Notes: generated by a model from the sequence alone, not told the origin. A DNA stretch of 64,000 bases from Planomicrobium sp. Y74 (GCF_003668635.1 NZ_RCWH01000007.1:1-64000), one strand, 5' to 3'. Counted from the stretch's first letter, positions 25,381 to 34,469 are shown. A program made the numbers and translations.

Positions 25381-25710
25381 TTACATATGGAAGGAATCTT
25401 CATAAATCGGTTTTACATGAAGATCGTAGTGCTTCTTCACTTCTTCGATCGGATAGATATTGCCGGCTGATTCCGGTTTCTCAAGCTCCTCGATATGCTC
25501 CATGACCTGATCGGCGAAATACTTGCCGCATGCAACATCATTCGGATAGAGCTCGCGCGCTTTTGCCACAAACTCTTCATCGATCATCTGGTTGAACGCA
25601 TAATACAAGGCGGCATTTATAATGGTTAATGAATCACCCGAAGCGTTCGAGACAACATAATAATTGCCGTAATCGTCTTTTAACATATCTCGTTCTGATT
25701 GTATATCCAT
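25381..25710 (-). CDS. Protein of unknown function, 109 residues
   Basis: I do not recognise the family. It is a soluble acidic protein with a beta-like N-terminus (YGNYYVVSNASGDSLTIINAALYYAFNQMIDEE) and a helical middle. GGAGGAG precedes the ATG by about eight bases. It is monocistronic, with a terminator and a candidate SigB promoter (25741-25766). Confidence 0.6.
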   Translation of the reverse strand: MDIQSERDMLKDDYGNYYVVSNASGDSLTIINAALYYAFNQMIDEEFVAKARELYPNDVACGKYFADQVMEHIEELEKPESAGNIYPIEEVKKHYDLHVKPIYEDSFHM

Positions 25711-25740
25711 GAAATCTCCTCCTTGTCTGCTAATACGAGT

Positions 25741-25766
25741 ATACCCGCGGAGGAGCTTTAAAAAAC
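25741..25766 (-). promoter_or_regulatory. Candidate SigB promoter
   Basis: Minus-strand GTTTTT (25761-25766) and GGGTAT (25741-25746) are 14 bp apart, 4 of 6 and 6 of 6 to the SigB consensus, 30 bp before the gene at 25381-25710. Confidence 0.45.
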
Positions 25767-25776
25767 GCCACCTAGC

Positions 25777-26928
25777 TTACACAGCAACGAAATCCCCGAA
25801 CAAAGCAATCAGCAGCAGACTGACGGAACCAACAGCAACTGCTGCAATCAGTCCAATATAAAACGGAGTGATGCCCATTCCCTTGAAGACTTTCAAATTT
25901 GTCGACAACCCTACAGCTGCCATTGCAATGCCAAGCATATATGTTGAACCGAACGAACTCCAAAAGCGATGGAATTCCTCCCAGCCGATTGGCGAAAACA
26001 AGCCGAATGCCTGTCCGTTTCCTGACGCGGTCGCATCACCGATTGACCTCATCATCGACAGCAAAAGAAAACCGAAGATGAATAACGGAAAGAGCTTATA
26101 CCATTTTGGCAATTGTCCTGCATTCCCCTCTTCGCTTTCTCTGTGGTTGCGGAAAAAAAGATAGGATACAAATGGTATCACTGCAATGATGAAAACATTG
26201 CGGGTCAGTTTTGTAATTGTAGCGACATCAATGACTTCATTCGCGCTAAAAACTTGAGCGTAAATCAATGCTGCCCCCGCAACCTGGGCCGTGTCATGGA
26301 TTGCTGTCCCAAGAAACAGTCCCGCTTTGACCGGATTGTCCGCAAAAAAGAAATGCGCAAGATATGGATAGAACAGCATTCCGATCAAACCGAAAATCGT
26401 AATATTGGCAATGGCATAGGAGATTTCGTTCTCACGTGCTTTAATTACCGGAGCCGTTGCCATGATAGCAGTGACCCCGCATATCCCGGTACCGGTGGCA
26501 ATCAAGGTGCCAAGACGGTTCGATTGGTTGAGCTTATGTGTAAAATATAATGTTACGAAAAGACCGGTTGAGATACAGGCGATGATCAATGGCACTCCCC
26601 AGGCACCAAGCTTTAATGCTTCGCTTAGGCTGAGGCGCAGACCGAGTAGAATGATGCCTGCACGCAAGGCATATTTAAGTGCAAAGTCGATGCCCGCATC
26701 GAAGAAATCAGGCAAGCCAATTAAATTCCGGATAAGTATCCCGATTAAAATGGCAGTAAAAATTCCAGAGATGGGGCTGGCACTCCCTGCAGGCAGGATA
26801 CCGCCTGTCACAAGCAGCACACCAATCAGCTTTGCGCTGAATATTCCCATGGCCATGACTGCCGCGCTCAGAAGCAACCCTGGGAGTGCACCGATAATTT
26901 TGCTCAATGTTTTTTCTTTGCTCGCCAT
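25777..26928 (-). CDS. YeiH-family putative sulfate exporter
   Basis: This 383-residue integral membrane protein has about ten helices. Family motifs are ILIGILIRNL, LRAGIILLGLRLS, the GTGICGVTAIMATAPVI stretch and LFLGTAIHDTAQVAGAALIYA. YeiH proteins are proposed to export sulfate or related sulfur oxyanions, and they are usually adjacent to a LysR regulator. None is seen here, but a 21-bp palindrome lies upstream. GGGAG lies upstream of ATG 26928. Confidence 0.87.
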   Translation of the reverse strand: MASKEKTLSKIIGALPGLLLSAAVMAMGIFSAKLIGVLLVTGGILPAGSASPISGIFTAILIGILIRNLIGLPDFFDAGIDFALKYALRAGIILLGLRLSLSEALKLGAWGVPLIIACISTGLFVTLYFTHKLNQSNRLGTLIATGTGICGVTAIMATAPVIKARENEISYAIANITIFGLIGMLFYPYLAHFFFADNPVKAGLFLGTAIHDTAQVAGAALIYAQVFSANEVIDVATITKLTRNVFIIAVIPFVSYLFFRNHRESEEGNAGQLPKWYKLFPLFIFGFLLLSMMRSIGDATASGNGQAFGLFSPIGWEEFHRFWSSFGSTYMLGIAMAAVGLSTNLKVFKGMGITPFYIGLIAAVAVGSVSLLLIALFGDFVAV

Positions 26929-26952
26929 TTCATCGTCTCCCTGTTCCCATCA

Positions 26953-26973
26953 ATACTATATTACATATAGTAT
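26953..26973. promoter_or_regulatory. 21-bp palindrome upstream of the YeiH-family gene
   Basis: ATACTATAT and ATATAGTAT are exact complements around a three-base centre. The site is 24-45 bp before the start codon, where an operator or the -10 region would be. No regulator gene is adjacent. Confidence 0.5.
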
Positions 26974-27011
26974 CATCAAAGGCATACTTGTGATTGCTTA
27001 CAAGAGCTCAC

Positions 27012-27054
27012 AACGAATAAAACCAGACCGGTGGAAGGCCTGGTTTTATTCGTT
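27012..27054 (-). terminator. Terminator of the first exopolysaccharide operon
   Basis: A 15-bp stem (AACGAATAAAACCAG with CTGGTTTTATTCGTT) around a 13-base loop lies 42 bp after the aminotransferase gene. The T tract is inside the stem. Confidence 0.7.
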
Positions 27055-27095
27055 GTTTAATGTTTGTGCTGCGGTTGATATTCGGCTCTATAAAA

Positions 27096-28295
27096 CTACA
27101 CAAGCATTTTTCTTACGCCTTCGATCACGCGCGTCTGCTCATCGTAAGTCATATTGGAACCTGATGGCAGGCATAACCCATATTTGAAAAGTTTCTCGCT
27201 GACAGGGACCTTGCCTTCATGCCGGTAGAATTTTGCTGTTTCAAAAAGTTTCTGGGTATGCAGCGGTTTCCAGACATAGCGGGCTTCAATATTATCGGAT
27301 TCCAATGCTCTTTTCAGCCTGTGTGGCGTAACGCGTGTTACTTCCGGATCCAAAAGCATAACGGTGAGCCAGCGGTTTGAAGTACTGCCGTCGATTTCCG
27401 GCTGAAAGCTGACAGCCGGCAAATCAGCAAGTTCTTCTTCATAACGTTTATAGACCGCACGCCGGGCTTTCACCCGGTCATCGATTGCTTCGAGCTGAGC
27501 CCTGCCAATACCGGCCAACACATTGCTCATGCGATAGTTATAGCCGACTTCACTGTGTTTATAAAAAGGGGCATCGTCTTTAGCCTGTGATGACAGAAAG
27601 CGGGCTTTTTGTATCGCTTGTTCATTGTTTGAGACCAGCATCCCTCCACCTGAAGCGGTGATGATTTTATTGCCATTGAATGAAAAGATTCCAAACTTGC
27701 CGAATGACCCACTTGCCTTGCCTTTATAGAGCGATCCCAAAGATTCAGCAGCATCTTCGATCACCGGCACGCGGTACTCGTTGCAGATGGCCATCAATTC
27801 ATCCATTTTTGCACTTTGGCCATACAGATTGACAACTATGACTGCTTTCGGAAGCTTCCTTTCCGCCAAAGCATCATCAAATGCCCGTCGAAGTGCACGG
27901 GGTGACATATTCCAGGTTTCTTCCTCCGAATCGATAAAGACCGGTTCTGCTCCCAGGTACAAAATTGGATTTGCGCTGGCAATGAAGGTCAATGAGGCAC
28001 AAAATACTCTATCCCCAGGCTTAACGCCAATAAGCTGGAGCGCCAAGTGGATAGCCGCAGTCCCTGAACTAAGAGCAGCTGCAGAATTGACGCCGGTATA
28101 ATTGGCCAATTCTTTTTCAAACTTGTCAACATTCGGTCCCATTGGCGCAATCCAGTTCGAGCGGAACGCTTCCTCTATATATTTCATTTCATTTCCTGTC
28201 ATATGCGGTGATGAGAGCAGGATTTTGGATTCTTCTTTTATCGGTGCCGGAGACGGGGCCGCAAATGTACTTTCAGCAGAAGGCAATATCTTCAT
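27096..28295 (-). CDS. DegT/DnrJ/EryC1/StrS-family sugar aminotransferase (EpsN/PglE-like)
   Basis: This is a 399-residue PLP enzyme that aminates a keto-sugar nucleotide. Motifs are GTAAIHLALQLIGVKPGD, EDAAESLGSLYKGKASG, and the PLP Lys in FGIFSFNGNKIITASGGGM. The likely substrate is a UDP-4-keto-6-deoxy-sugar made by the dehydratase encoded at 29755-31623. AGGAGAGGTG precedes ATG 28295, which overlaps the stop of a possible 24-residue leader frame as ATGA. It is the last gene of the operon. Confidence 0.9.
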   Translation of the reverse strand: MKILPSAESTFAAPSPAPIKEESKILLSSPHMTGNEMKYIEEAFRSNWIAPMGPNVDKFEKELANYTGVNSAAALSSGTAAIHLALQLIGVKPGDRVFCASLTFIASANPILYLGAEPVFIDSEEETWNMSPRALRRAFDDALAERKLPKAVIVVNLYGQSAKMDELMAICNEYRVPVIEDAAESLGSLYKGKASGSFGKFGIFSFNGNKIITASGGGMLVSNNEQAIQKARFLSSQAKDDAPFYKHSEVGYNYRMSNVLAGIGRAQLEAIDDRVKARRAVYKRYEEELADLPAVSFQPEIDGSTSNRWLTVMLLDPEVTRVTPHRLKRALESDNIEARYVWKPLHTQKLFETAKFYRHEGKVPVSEKLFKYGLCLPSGSNMTYDEQTRVIEGVRKMLV

Positions 28296-28366
28296 AACAC
28301 AGCTGCACCTCTCCTGCTTTTTGACCTTGGGACGGAATATTGAATAGCTGTCACTAACATTTTCAT
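28292..28366 (-). CDS. Possible 24-residue leader peptide
   Basis: A GAGGTG site is five bases before an ATG that opens a 24-residue frame ending in TGA over the aminotransferase start (ATGA). The peptide is basic (RSKSRRG) and has no known relatives that I recognise. Coupling to the next gene is the only support. Confidence 0.3.
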   Translation of the reverse strand: MKMLVTAIQYSVPRSKSRRGAAVL

Positions 28367-28421
28367 CTTAGCACCTCATTTCAAAATTATGGCTCAGCAT
28401 ACACTTCTACATATCCAGTCG

Positions 28422-29672
28422 TTAATCGATTGCGCTTTTTTTGGTGATGGATGAAAACCAGGCATTGCCGCTGCCATCTTTAAAAAGTAAGAGTTTATTG
28501 CTGAATAGATGGAATTTATTCAGTGTGCCCGGAACTTTATGGACGGGATCCGGATAGTAACCTGTCGATAAGTTTCCATCGCTGACAGAATGCGGCTGCC
28601 GGAATGGCTTGGCGAAAATTTTTTCAAACACAGGATGGACAGAACCGCATTCACAGCCGGCACCTGTTTCGGGCAATTCCACTCTATCGCCTATATCATA
28701 GCGGATTAACGGAGTACCATAATTATTGAAACTCGTAACTATCATTTTTCCTTCTTCTGTCGTTTCGATTACACCGGAATATAAGTTATAATGCATTCTC
28801 CCTTTTACGCATTCCATTACAAACGGGGCTGCATCAGAAGAGCTGTACCGATCTCTCAATGGACAATCGAAAGCTTCCTCAATTTCCTTCCGGCATTCAG
28901 GCAAAACAGTTTCCGCTACCGAAAAAATAGCTACCGGCTTAAATGTAAGGATGAGCTTATTGCGATTGATGAACTTTGCCAATTCATAAATCGCTGAGGG
29001 CAGTCCATCGATGAAATCCGGTTTGTATTTTTCCAGGTCCTCGATATAGGCGGCCGCATTTTCCGGTGTGCAATAATAACTCGAGTAGATCCGTTGCCTG
29101 ACAAAGTAATTGTCTCTCCAAAAAATCTTTCCGGGCTGATTGTCCGGTATGATATGCCTAGAACTGAATGAGGCTCTCTTCATCTCAAGATTCACTGCCC
29201 CATGCTGTTTTTTAAAGAAATCCAGGAATGCCTTTTTCTTTTGGACATCTTCCTTAGTGAAAAGCAGCTTAAGAACATTCCCTTTTTCATAGGTGACCCC
29301 ACTTTCTGCGGCTGTATTTTCGGTCACGGTATAAATATCCTGGATATTGTGAAGCAGTATTTCCTTATCAAGAACAGGAAGCGTTTTTAAATCTTCAACT
29401 GTTCTGATCTTTTCAATATCAATGTTCTTATAGAATTCTTTGTAGAATGGACTTTTTTCGGTCACATAGTGCAGAAGACGCTGCAGTTCCTGTTCCTGGT
29501 ACTTTTTTGCATGGTGTTCGTTAAGATACTGCCGTTTCTCCAACTCGATCAGAAAGGAATAATACAGGTTGCCGTAGCGGCTGCGCGTCTTACGGTAACC
29601 GTTCCAGCTCGTCAAAACGTTTTGGACAAAAATCGGCGTATTTTCATATATTCGACTTTGCAGGTTACGCAT
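28422..29672 (-). CDS. PaaK/CapK-like adenylate-forming enzyme, possibly shortened at the C-terminus
   Basis: This 416-residue protein belongs to the phenylacetate-CoA ligase-like (CapK) family of capsule clusters. Seen are LPVLDKEILLHN, a YSSSDAAPFVMEC active-site strand, and FNNYGTPLIRYDIGDRVE, which binds AMP. CapK proteins are about 450 residues. Here the last domain stops soon after the GTLNKFHLFSN and LLLFKDGSGNAWFSS stretches, so the C-terminal lid looks incomplete. ATG 29672 has AGGAGG eight bases upstream; another ATG two codons earlier is too close to it. It probably adenylates an acyl or amino-acid decoration of the polysaccharide. Confidence 0.75.
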   Translation of the reverse strand: MRNLQSRIYENTPIFVQNVLTSWNGYRKTRSRYGNLYYSFLIELEKRQYLNEHHAKKYQEQELQRLLHYVTEKSPFYKEFYKNIDIEKIRTVEDLKTLPVLDKEILLHNIQDIYTVTENTAAESGVTYEKGNVLKLLFTKEDVQKKKAFLDFFKKQHGAVNLEMKRASFSSRHIIPDNQPGKIFWRDNYFVRQRIYSSYYCTPENAAAYIEDLEKYKPDFIDGLPSAIYELAKFINRNKLILTFKPVAIFSVAETVLPECRKEIEEAFDCPLRDRYSSSDAAPFVMECVKGRMHYNLYSGVIETTEEGKMIVTSFNNYGTPLIRYDIGDRVELPETGAGCECGSVHPVFEKIFAKPFRQPHSVSDGNLSTGYYPDPVHKVPGTLNKFHLFSNKLLLFKDGSGNAWFSSITKKSAID

Positions 29673-29754
29673 CCGCATTTCCTCCTAAACTGATTTGTAT
29701 CTCAAATCTGCACACTATTGGTGAGCTTGTTTGTAAATAAGCGGTTTGTCCGGG

Positions 29755-31623
29755 TCAAGCGAACTCCTCTTTGGGCTTCCACTGTTTCTCCAGATTGTCC
29801 ACCGGCTTTTCAGCCGGTCTCGGGTTCCGGTTTGCCAGGCTAAGAAGCTTTTCCTTCACTTCTTCTTCTGTCATTTCCGGCAGTTTATTCAATACTTCAC
29901 TCAACTCGGTTTCACTGATAGGCGTGGCCTTTCCAATATAGATTTTCGGATATACTTTTTCCGATTGAATTTCACTGTCATCAAGCAACTCTTCGTAAAG
30001 TTTCTCTCCTGGGCGCATGCCCGTATATTGTATTCTGATTTCATTTTCCTCATAGCCCGAAAGCCGGATCATATTGCGTGCCAAGTTAAGGATTTTTACC
30101 GGCTCCCCCATATCCAGAACAAACACTTCACCGCCGGAAGCCAGCAGCCCTGCTTGAATAACGAGTCTGGAAGCTTCAGGAATCGTCATGAAATAACGTG
30201 TCATTTCGGGATCCGTTATTGTAACTGGACCTCCGTTGGCGATTTGCTCACGGAATAGAGGAACAACACTTCCTCTGGAGCCGAGAACATTTCCGAAACG
30301 CACAGCTGCAAATGTCGTGTCACTGTTCTTGGCCAGATTTTGGACAATCATTTCAGCAAAGCGTTTAGTGGCCCCCATTATATTGGGCGGATTGACTGCT
30401 TTGTCAGTCGAGATAAGGACGAACTTTCCAATGCCGAATGCATCAGCTGCTTCTGCTACATTTTTTGTTCCCATAATGTTATTTTTTACGGCTTCCAATG
30501 GGTTTGCTTCCATTAGAGGAACATGTTTATGGGCTGCAGCATGATAGATGACGTCGGGCTTATAATACTCGATGATGTTAAAAATTCTTTTTCGGTCCTG
30601 CACGTCTGCTATGATCGGAACCAATTTGATGCTCTTCGGAAGTTTCGCCCGCAATTCTCTGTCAATCGTATAAATGGAATTTTCACCATGGCCGAGCAAT
30701 AGGATACTGGATGGTTTGAAATTGGCGATCTGTCTGCAGATTTCGGAACCGATGGAACCTCCCGCACCAGTAACCATAATCGTCTTGCCTTTCAATTTTT
30801 CCTTGATGGCATCCATGTCCAGCTTGACTTCTTCCCTGCCCAGTATATCTTCGATTTTCACATCCCTTATATCATTGACAGTAATTTTTCCTAGCATCAA
30901 ATCTTCGATTCTCGGAATCGTCTGCGTTTTGATGCCGGAATTTATGCATAGCTTCGTGAGCTCTGCCATTTCTTTTTTTGACATTGAAGGGATGGCAATT
31001 ACAATTTGATCGATATGGTAAGGGCTGACCACTTCCGGGATATCTTTGAGACGCCCCACTACCGGCAGCCCATAGACTTCAAGCCCCCACTTCCGGGGAT
31101 CGTCGTCCACAAAAACGACAGGGTTTCTCCCCCATTCCGGATTTTGCTGCATCTGTCTTACAATCATCCTTCCCGCCTGCCCTGCTCCGACGACCAAAGT
31201 CCGGCTCTTATCCATTGTTTCACGGTTGATCATCCATTCGTTATAAATCCGCAATGACATTCGTGAGGCACCCAATAACAGGATCAGGAGCATCCATGTC
31301 AGCATCAGCGTGCGTGTGTAAAGATGCCCCGAATAGGCGAATTGCATGACCATTGTTGCAAAAAGAGTCAGCGTGACTGCTTTGACGAGAGACTTCAGTT
31401 CTTCAATGGATGCATAGATCCACATTTTTTTGTAAAGGCCATAATGCCAGGCGAACGAATGGTAACCGATGAAAAGTGTGGTCATGCTGATCAACAGGAT
31501 CTCATTGTTGAATACGTTCTCATACGGATAAAGGAACAGGAAACAAAGAAATATAGATGAAAGAAGAATCAGGGAATCTATTGTGAATAACAAAAGATAT
31601 CTTCTTTTAATCGTCAATATCAT
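29755..31623 (-). CDS. Membrane-bound UDP-sugar dehydratase/epimerase (CapD/EpsC/WbpM-like)
   Basis: The 622-residue protein has four N-terminal transmembrane helices (about residues 10-130). A first nucleotide-binding domain follows (VVGAGQAGRMIVRQ near 142), then a catalytic SDR domain with TGAGGSIGSEICRQI near 290 and the active-site region STDKAVNPPNIMGATKRFAE near 395. Members convert UDP-GlcNAc to a 4-keto-6-deoxy sugar. The neighbouring aminotransferase would aminate that product. It sits 29 bp downstream of the tyrosine kinase gene. Confidence 0.93.
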   Translation of the reverse strand: MILTIKRRYLLLFTIDSLILLSSIFLCFLFLYPYENVFNNEILLISMTTLFIGYHSFAWHYGLYKKMWIYASIEELKSLVKAVTLTLFATMVMQFAYSGHLYTRTLMLTWMLLILLLGASRMSLRIYNEWMINRETMDKSRTLVVGAGQAGRMIVRQMQQNPEWGRNPVVFVDDDPRKWGLEVYGLPVVGRLKDIPEVVSPYHIDQIVIAIPSMSKKEMAELTKLCINSGIKTQTIPRIEDLMLGKITVNDIRDVKIEDILGREEVKLDMDAIKEKLKGKTIMVTGAGGSIGSEICRQIANFKPSSILLLGHGENSIYTIDRELRAKLPKSIKLVPIIADVQDRKRIFNIIEYYKPDVIYHAAAHKHVPLMEANPLEAVKNNIMGTKNVAEAADAFGIGKFVLISTDKAVNPPNIMGATKRFAEMIVQNLAKNSDTTFAAVRFGNVLGSRGSVVPLFREQIANGGPVTITDPEMTRYFMTIPEASRLVIQAGLLASGGEVFVLDMGEPVKILNLARNMIRLSGYEENEIRIQYTGMRPGEKLYEELLDDSEIQSEKVYPKIYIGKATPISETELSEVLNKLPEMTEEEVKEKLLSLANRNPRPAEKPVDNLEKQWKPKEEFA

Positions 31624-31652
31624 TACCTCATCTCGTCTTTCATTTTCGTGAT

Positions 31653-32348
31653 TTAACTGCCGTAATTCTGATAGTAAGAATGATTTTTTGCCAAATCGAA
31701 GTTATTCAACACAACGCCGAGGACGAATGCCTTTGCGGTAACCAGTGCATCTCTCGCTTTGACAACACTGGCTTTTTCTGTTTTTCCGGTATTGATGATA
31801 AGTACTGAACCATCGCATTTATTGGCAAGAATTTTTGAATCAGCCACCGCGAGAAGCGGAGGTGAGTCAATAAGTATAAGATCGTAAATTTCTCTCACTT
31901 CTTTCAACAGGATATCCATCTCGGGAGACTGCAGCAGTTCGGCTGGATTGCCTGGAATTTGTCCGCATAATAACAAATCCAAGTTTTTAACGCCGCTCTT
32001 TTTGATGGTATCCGCCAGTCGGCCTTTACCTAGCAATAGATTGGAAAGACCTGATTTATTGCTCATATGGAAAGTATGGTGCAAAGTCGGTCGCCTCATA
32101 TCACCATCGATCATCAGCACTCGTTTGCCTGATTCGGCGAAAACGACTGCCATATTCGAGCAGGTCGTTGATTTCCCTTCCTCTTTGGAAGGAGAAGTGA
32201 AAAGAATTGTTTTCATATCATCTGCCGGCATGGAAAACAGAATATTTGTCCGGATAGTGCGATACTGCTCAGTTGATATTGAATGCGGATTAGTACGTAC
32301 CACCAATTTTCGCACTGCTTGCCGGCTGGATTTTTTCTTGTTCGACAT
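31653..32348 (-). CDS. BY-type tyrosine kinase (CpsD/CapB/EpsB)
   Basis: This 231-residue cytoplasmic kinase regulates polysaccharide export with its Wzz partner. It has Walker A FTSPSKEEGKSTTCSN near residue 50, Walker A' MIDGDMRRPTLH and Walker B LILIDSPPLLAVAD. The C-terminus ends in SYYQNYGS, a tyrosine cluster that is the autophosphorylation site. It overlaps the Wzz gene by 59 bp, which is long but has its own GGAAGGGAG site. Confidence 0.93.
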   Translation of the reverse strand: MSNKKKSSRQAVRKLVVRTNPHSISTEQYRTIRTNILFSMPADDMKTILFTSPSKEEGKSTTCSNMAVVFAESGKRVLMIDGDMRRPTLHHTFHMSNKSGLSNLLLGKGRLADTIKKSGVKNLDLLLCGQIPGNPAELLQSPEMDILLKEVREIYDLILIDSPPLLAVADSKILANKCDGSVLIINTGKTEKASVVKARDALVTAKAFVLGVVLNNFDLAKNHSYYQNYGS

Positions 32349-33078
32349 ACGGTTCCATCTCCCTTCCTATATAACTTTCTTCCGCTTTCTTGCTGCCTTT
32401 CGTGTCCGTCACCCTGCTGACGATGCCAAGTACCTGGAGCCCCGGAATTTCTTCGATATCTTCTTCTGTGCGGACAGTCGTATTCAATTGGTCGATCAAA
32501 ATGGATAACCCAGTTCCGAAAAGCAGTCCAAGCACTGCGCCAATCATCATATTCATCACCGGATCCGGTCTAACGGGCACAGGCGCTGGCATGGCCACCG
32601 CTTCATCGAGTATATTTACATTATCCACATTCATCAGATTGGGAATGGCTGCCTGAAATTTGTATGCTGTGGCATTTGCAATCAGGACCGCATCCTCCAT
32701 ACTTGCATCAACAACATCTATGGTCAGGATCTGCGTACCTTCAATGTTGCTGACCGTAATCTTATCGCTAAGTGACTGGTAATTTTCATCCAGATCAAGT
32801 TCTGCTATGACTTCATTCAAAATCGCTTTGCTTTTGATGATGATATTATAGGTGCTAATCAATTGGAGATTCGTATTGATATCCTGGGTGGTGAATTCCT
32901 GGGCGGCGGTATTGTTCTGATTGATCAATATCTGGGTGGATGCCTGGTACACCGGCTTCATCAAGGTGTAACTGATGGCTCCGCTTGCTGCTATAAATGT
33001 AATCATCAGCAGCAAAATCAGCGGAATTCTTTTTCTTATGCTTTTCAGTACCTCCAAAATGTTTAACGGGTTCTTCAT
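32290..33078 (-). CDS. Wzz/YveK-type chain-length modulator and kinase activator
   Basis: This 262-residue protein has two transmembrane helices (about residues 18-38 and 175-195) around an extracellular coiled domain. The cytoplasmic C-terminal segment activates the CpsD kinase in this family. The pre-helix proline motif reads MPAPVPVRPDP. ATG 33078 has AGAGGTG six bases upstream. It overlaps the kinase gene and follows the DUF4870-like gene. Confidence 0.88.
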   Translation of the reverse strand: MKNPLNILEVLKSIRKRIPLILLLMITFIAASGAISYTLMKPVYQASTQILINQNNTAAQEFTTQDINTNLQLISTYNIIIKSKAILNEVIAELDLDENYQSLSDKITVSNIEGTQILTIDVVDASMEDAVLIANATAYKFQAAIPNLMNVDNVNILDEAVAMPAPVPVRPDPVMNMMIGAVLGLLFGTGLSILIDQLNTTVRTEEDIEEIPGLQVLGIVSRVTDTKGSKKAEESYIGREMEPYVEQEKIQPASSAKIGGTY

Positions 33079-33126
33079 CTTATGCACCTCTGGTTTCAGT
33101 TTGAGTTGAAGTTTACTACTGCCAAG

Positions 33127-33549
33127 TCATAATTGCTTATTTGCAAAATCACTGATATACAACATTTTTGAATACTTTCCTTTATAGGCGTTCATCATCA
33201 GGATAATCCAAAGTACGAGACCTGCGGGTGCCAAAAACATACTTGAGAACCAGCCTATGACGGGAATCATCCCCAGCAGAAAATAGGCGCTGACAAAAAC
33301 GATGGAAATGTAGATTGATTGAAGGGCATGGTAGCGGACAAAATGATTTTCACGCTCTACCAGCAGCATGATGAACCCCGAAATAAAGCCGAATAAATAG
33401 GTCAGTGACCCTGCGATATTTTCCGACAGTCCGAGTGATGTTTCGGCTGGCACTCTTATGTCGGCATGCTGCGGCCGTTTGAAGACAGTCTGGCTTTCAA
33501 AGTTCTGCATCCGTTTTTCTTCCGGAAGTTTAAAATTGTTTTCGATCAC
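33127..33549 (-). CDS. DUF4870/Tic20-like membrane protein
   Basis: This is a 140-residue protein with a polar 45-residue N-terminus and three hydrophobic helices. The family core is LSYLFG-like (LTYLFGFISGFIMLLVERENHFVRYHALQSIYISIV), a DUF4870 mark. The GTG start at 33549 has a strong AAAGGAGG site seven bases upstream. It is the first gene of the exopolysaccharide operon. Function is unknown. Confidence 0.8.
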   Translation of the reverse strand: MIENNFKLPEEKRMQNFESQTVFKRPQHADIRVPAETSLGLSENIAGSLTYLFGFISGFIMLLVERENHFVRYHALQSIYISIVFVSAYFLLGMIPVIGWFSSMFLAPAGLVLWIILMMNAYKGKYSKMLYISDFANKQL

Positions 33550-33607
33550 TATAATTCCTCCTTTATCTCACATTTTTCCTCGTTCATTAGAGCCAATACT
33601 AAATAGA

Positions 33608-33637
33608 CAAGGTTAAAATCAAGTTAAATTAGATTAA
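33608..33637 (-). promoter_or_regulatory. Tandem TTAA half-sites upstream of the exopolysaccharide operon
   Basis: GTTAA at 33612-33616 and 33623-33627 are 11 bp apart, with a third (GATTAA) ten bases on. OmpR/PhoP-type regulators bind direct repeats spaced by 11 bp. An OmpR-type regulator is encoded 115 bp away (33753-34448). Binding is inferred. Confidence 0.4.
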
Positions 33638-33673
33638 TAATTCTAATAATAATAAAAACGATATTTTTCAACA

Positions 33674-33711
33674 TAAAAAACAAGCTGCGGAATGGCTATT
33701 CCACAGCTTGT
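33674..33711 (-). terminator. Terminator of the two-component operon
   Basis: ACAAGCTG pairs with CAGCTTGT, with an inner GGAAT/ATTCC stem, followed by a T run on the minus strand. It lies behind the response regulator gene. Confidence 0.85.
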
Positions 33712-33752
33712 TTCCATCTTTTTCATTTAGTTTCCCCCACTATCCAAACAGG

Positions 33753-34448
33753 TTACTGAACAGTAAATTTATAGCCGAAGCCCCTGACTGTATGGATATA
33801 GATCGGCTTGGCAGGATCCTTTTCCACTTTTCTCCGCAGATTGCTGATATGGACTTTGACGGTCTGGATATCTCCTTCTGAATAATAGCCCCACACGTGA
33901 TCATATAATTGCTCCGCGGTCCAAACTCTGTTCGGCGTCTGCGCCAGCAGCAAAAGAAGCTGGAATTCTTTATGATATAACTTCACCGGCTTGCCGGCAA
34001 CATACAGTTCCCTTGCGTCAAGGTGGATTTGGAGATCATCATAATCCAATACAGCCAATTTTTCTTCTTCCCCATTCGTCCAGCCGTTGCGCCGCAGGAT
34101 CGCTTTGATACGGGCCTCGAGTTCATTGAAGTCAAAAGGTTTGGTGATATAATCGTCGCCTCCTGCATCCAGCCCCTGAATTTTATGGTTCAAATCCTTC
34201 AGGTAGCTGACAAAGAGAATCGGCACTTTTGTCTGGAGGCGAATTTGTTCACACGTCTTAAGCCCGTTCATGCCGGGCATTTCTATATCAAGCAGGATTA
34301 TGTCCACATCTTCTTTCGTAAGCTGGTCCATCGCCTCATAGCCGTCTTCCGCTTCAATGATCCGATATCCTTTCTTTATAAGGAACAGCCGGATCAATTC
34401 ACGGATGCCTTCTTCATCTTCAACAATCAATACAGTGGCTTCACTCAT
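33753..34448 (-). CDS. OmpR-family response regulator
   Basis: This 231-residue regulator has a receiver domain with the phospho-acceptor Asp in IILLDIEMPGMNG near residue 54, the KPF(D) lysine near 104, and a C-terminal winged helix (LLLLAQTPNRVWTAEQLYDHVWG, VKVHISNLRRKVEKD, YIHTVRGFGYKF). AGGAGG precedes the ATG. It lies 21 bp after a hybrid kinase gene on the same strand and is its likely partner. Control of the next operon (exopolysaccharide) is inferred from position. Confidence 0.93.
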   Translation of the reverse strand: MSEATVLIVEDEEGIRELIRLFLIKKGYRIIEAEDGYEAMDQLTKEDVDIILLDIEMPGMNGLKTCEQIRLQTKVPILFVSYLKDLNHKIQGLDAGGDDYITKPFDFNELEARIKAILRRNGWTNGEEEKLAVLDYDDLQIHLDARELYVAGKPVKLYHKEFQLLLLLAQTPNRVWTAEQLYDHVWGYYSEGDIQTVKVHISNLRRKVEKDPAKPIYIHTVRGFGYKFTVQ

Positions 34449-34469
34449 ATTATCCCTCCTGTAGCTGTT

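Noticed and set aside
26462-27187. Open frame of 241 codons on the plus strand opposite the YeiH-family gene
   Set aside because: It covers the reverse of membrane-helix coding sequence and continues through a terminator.
28422-29672. Frameshift cutting short the CapK-like gene
   Set aside because: The bases after the stop do not continue the family sequence in another frame, so a naturally shorter protein cannot be excluded.
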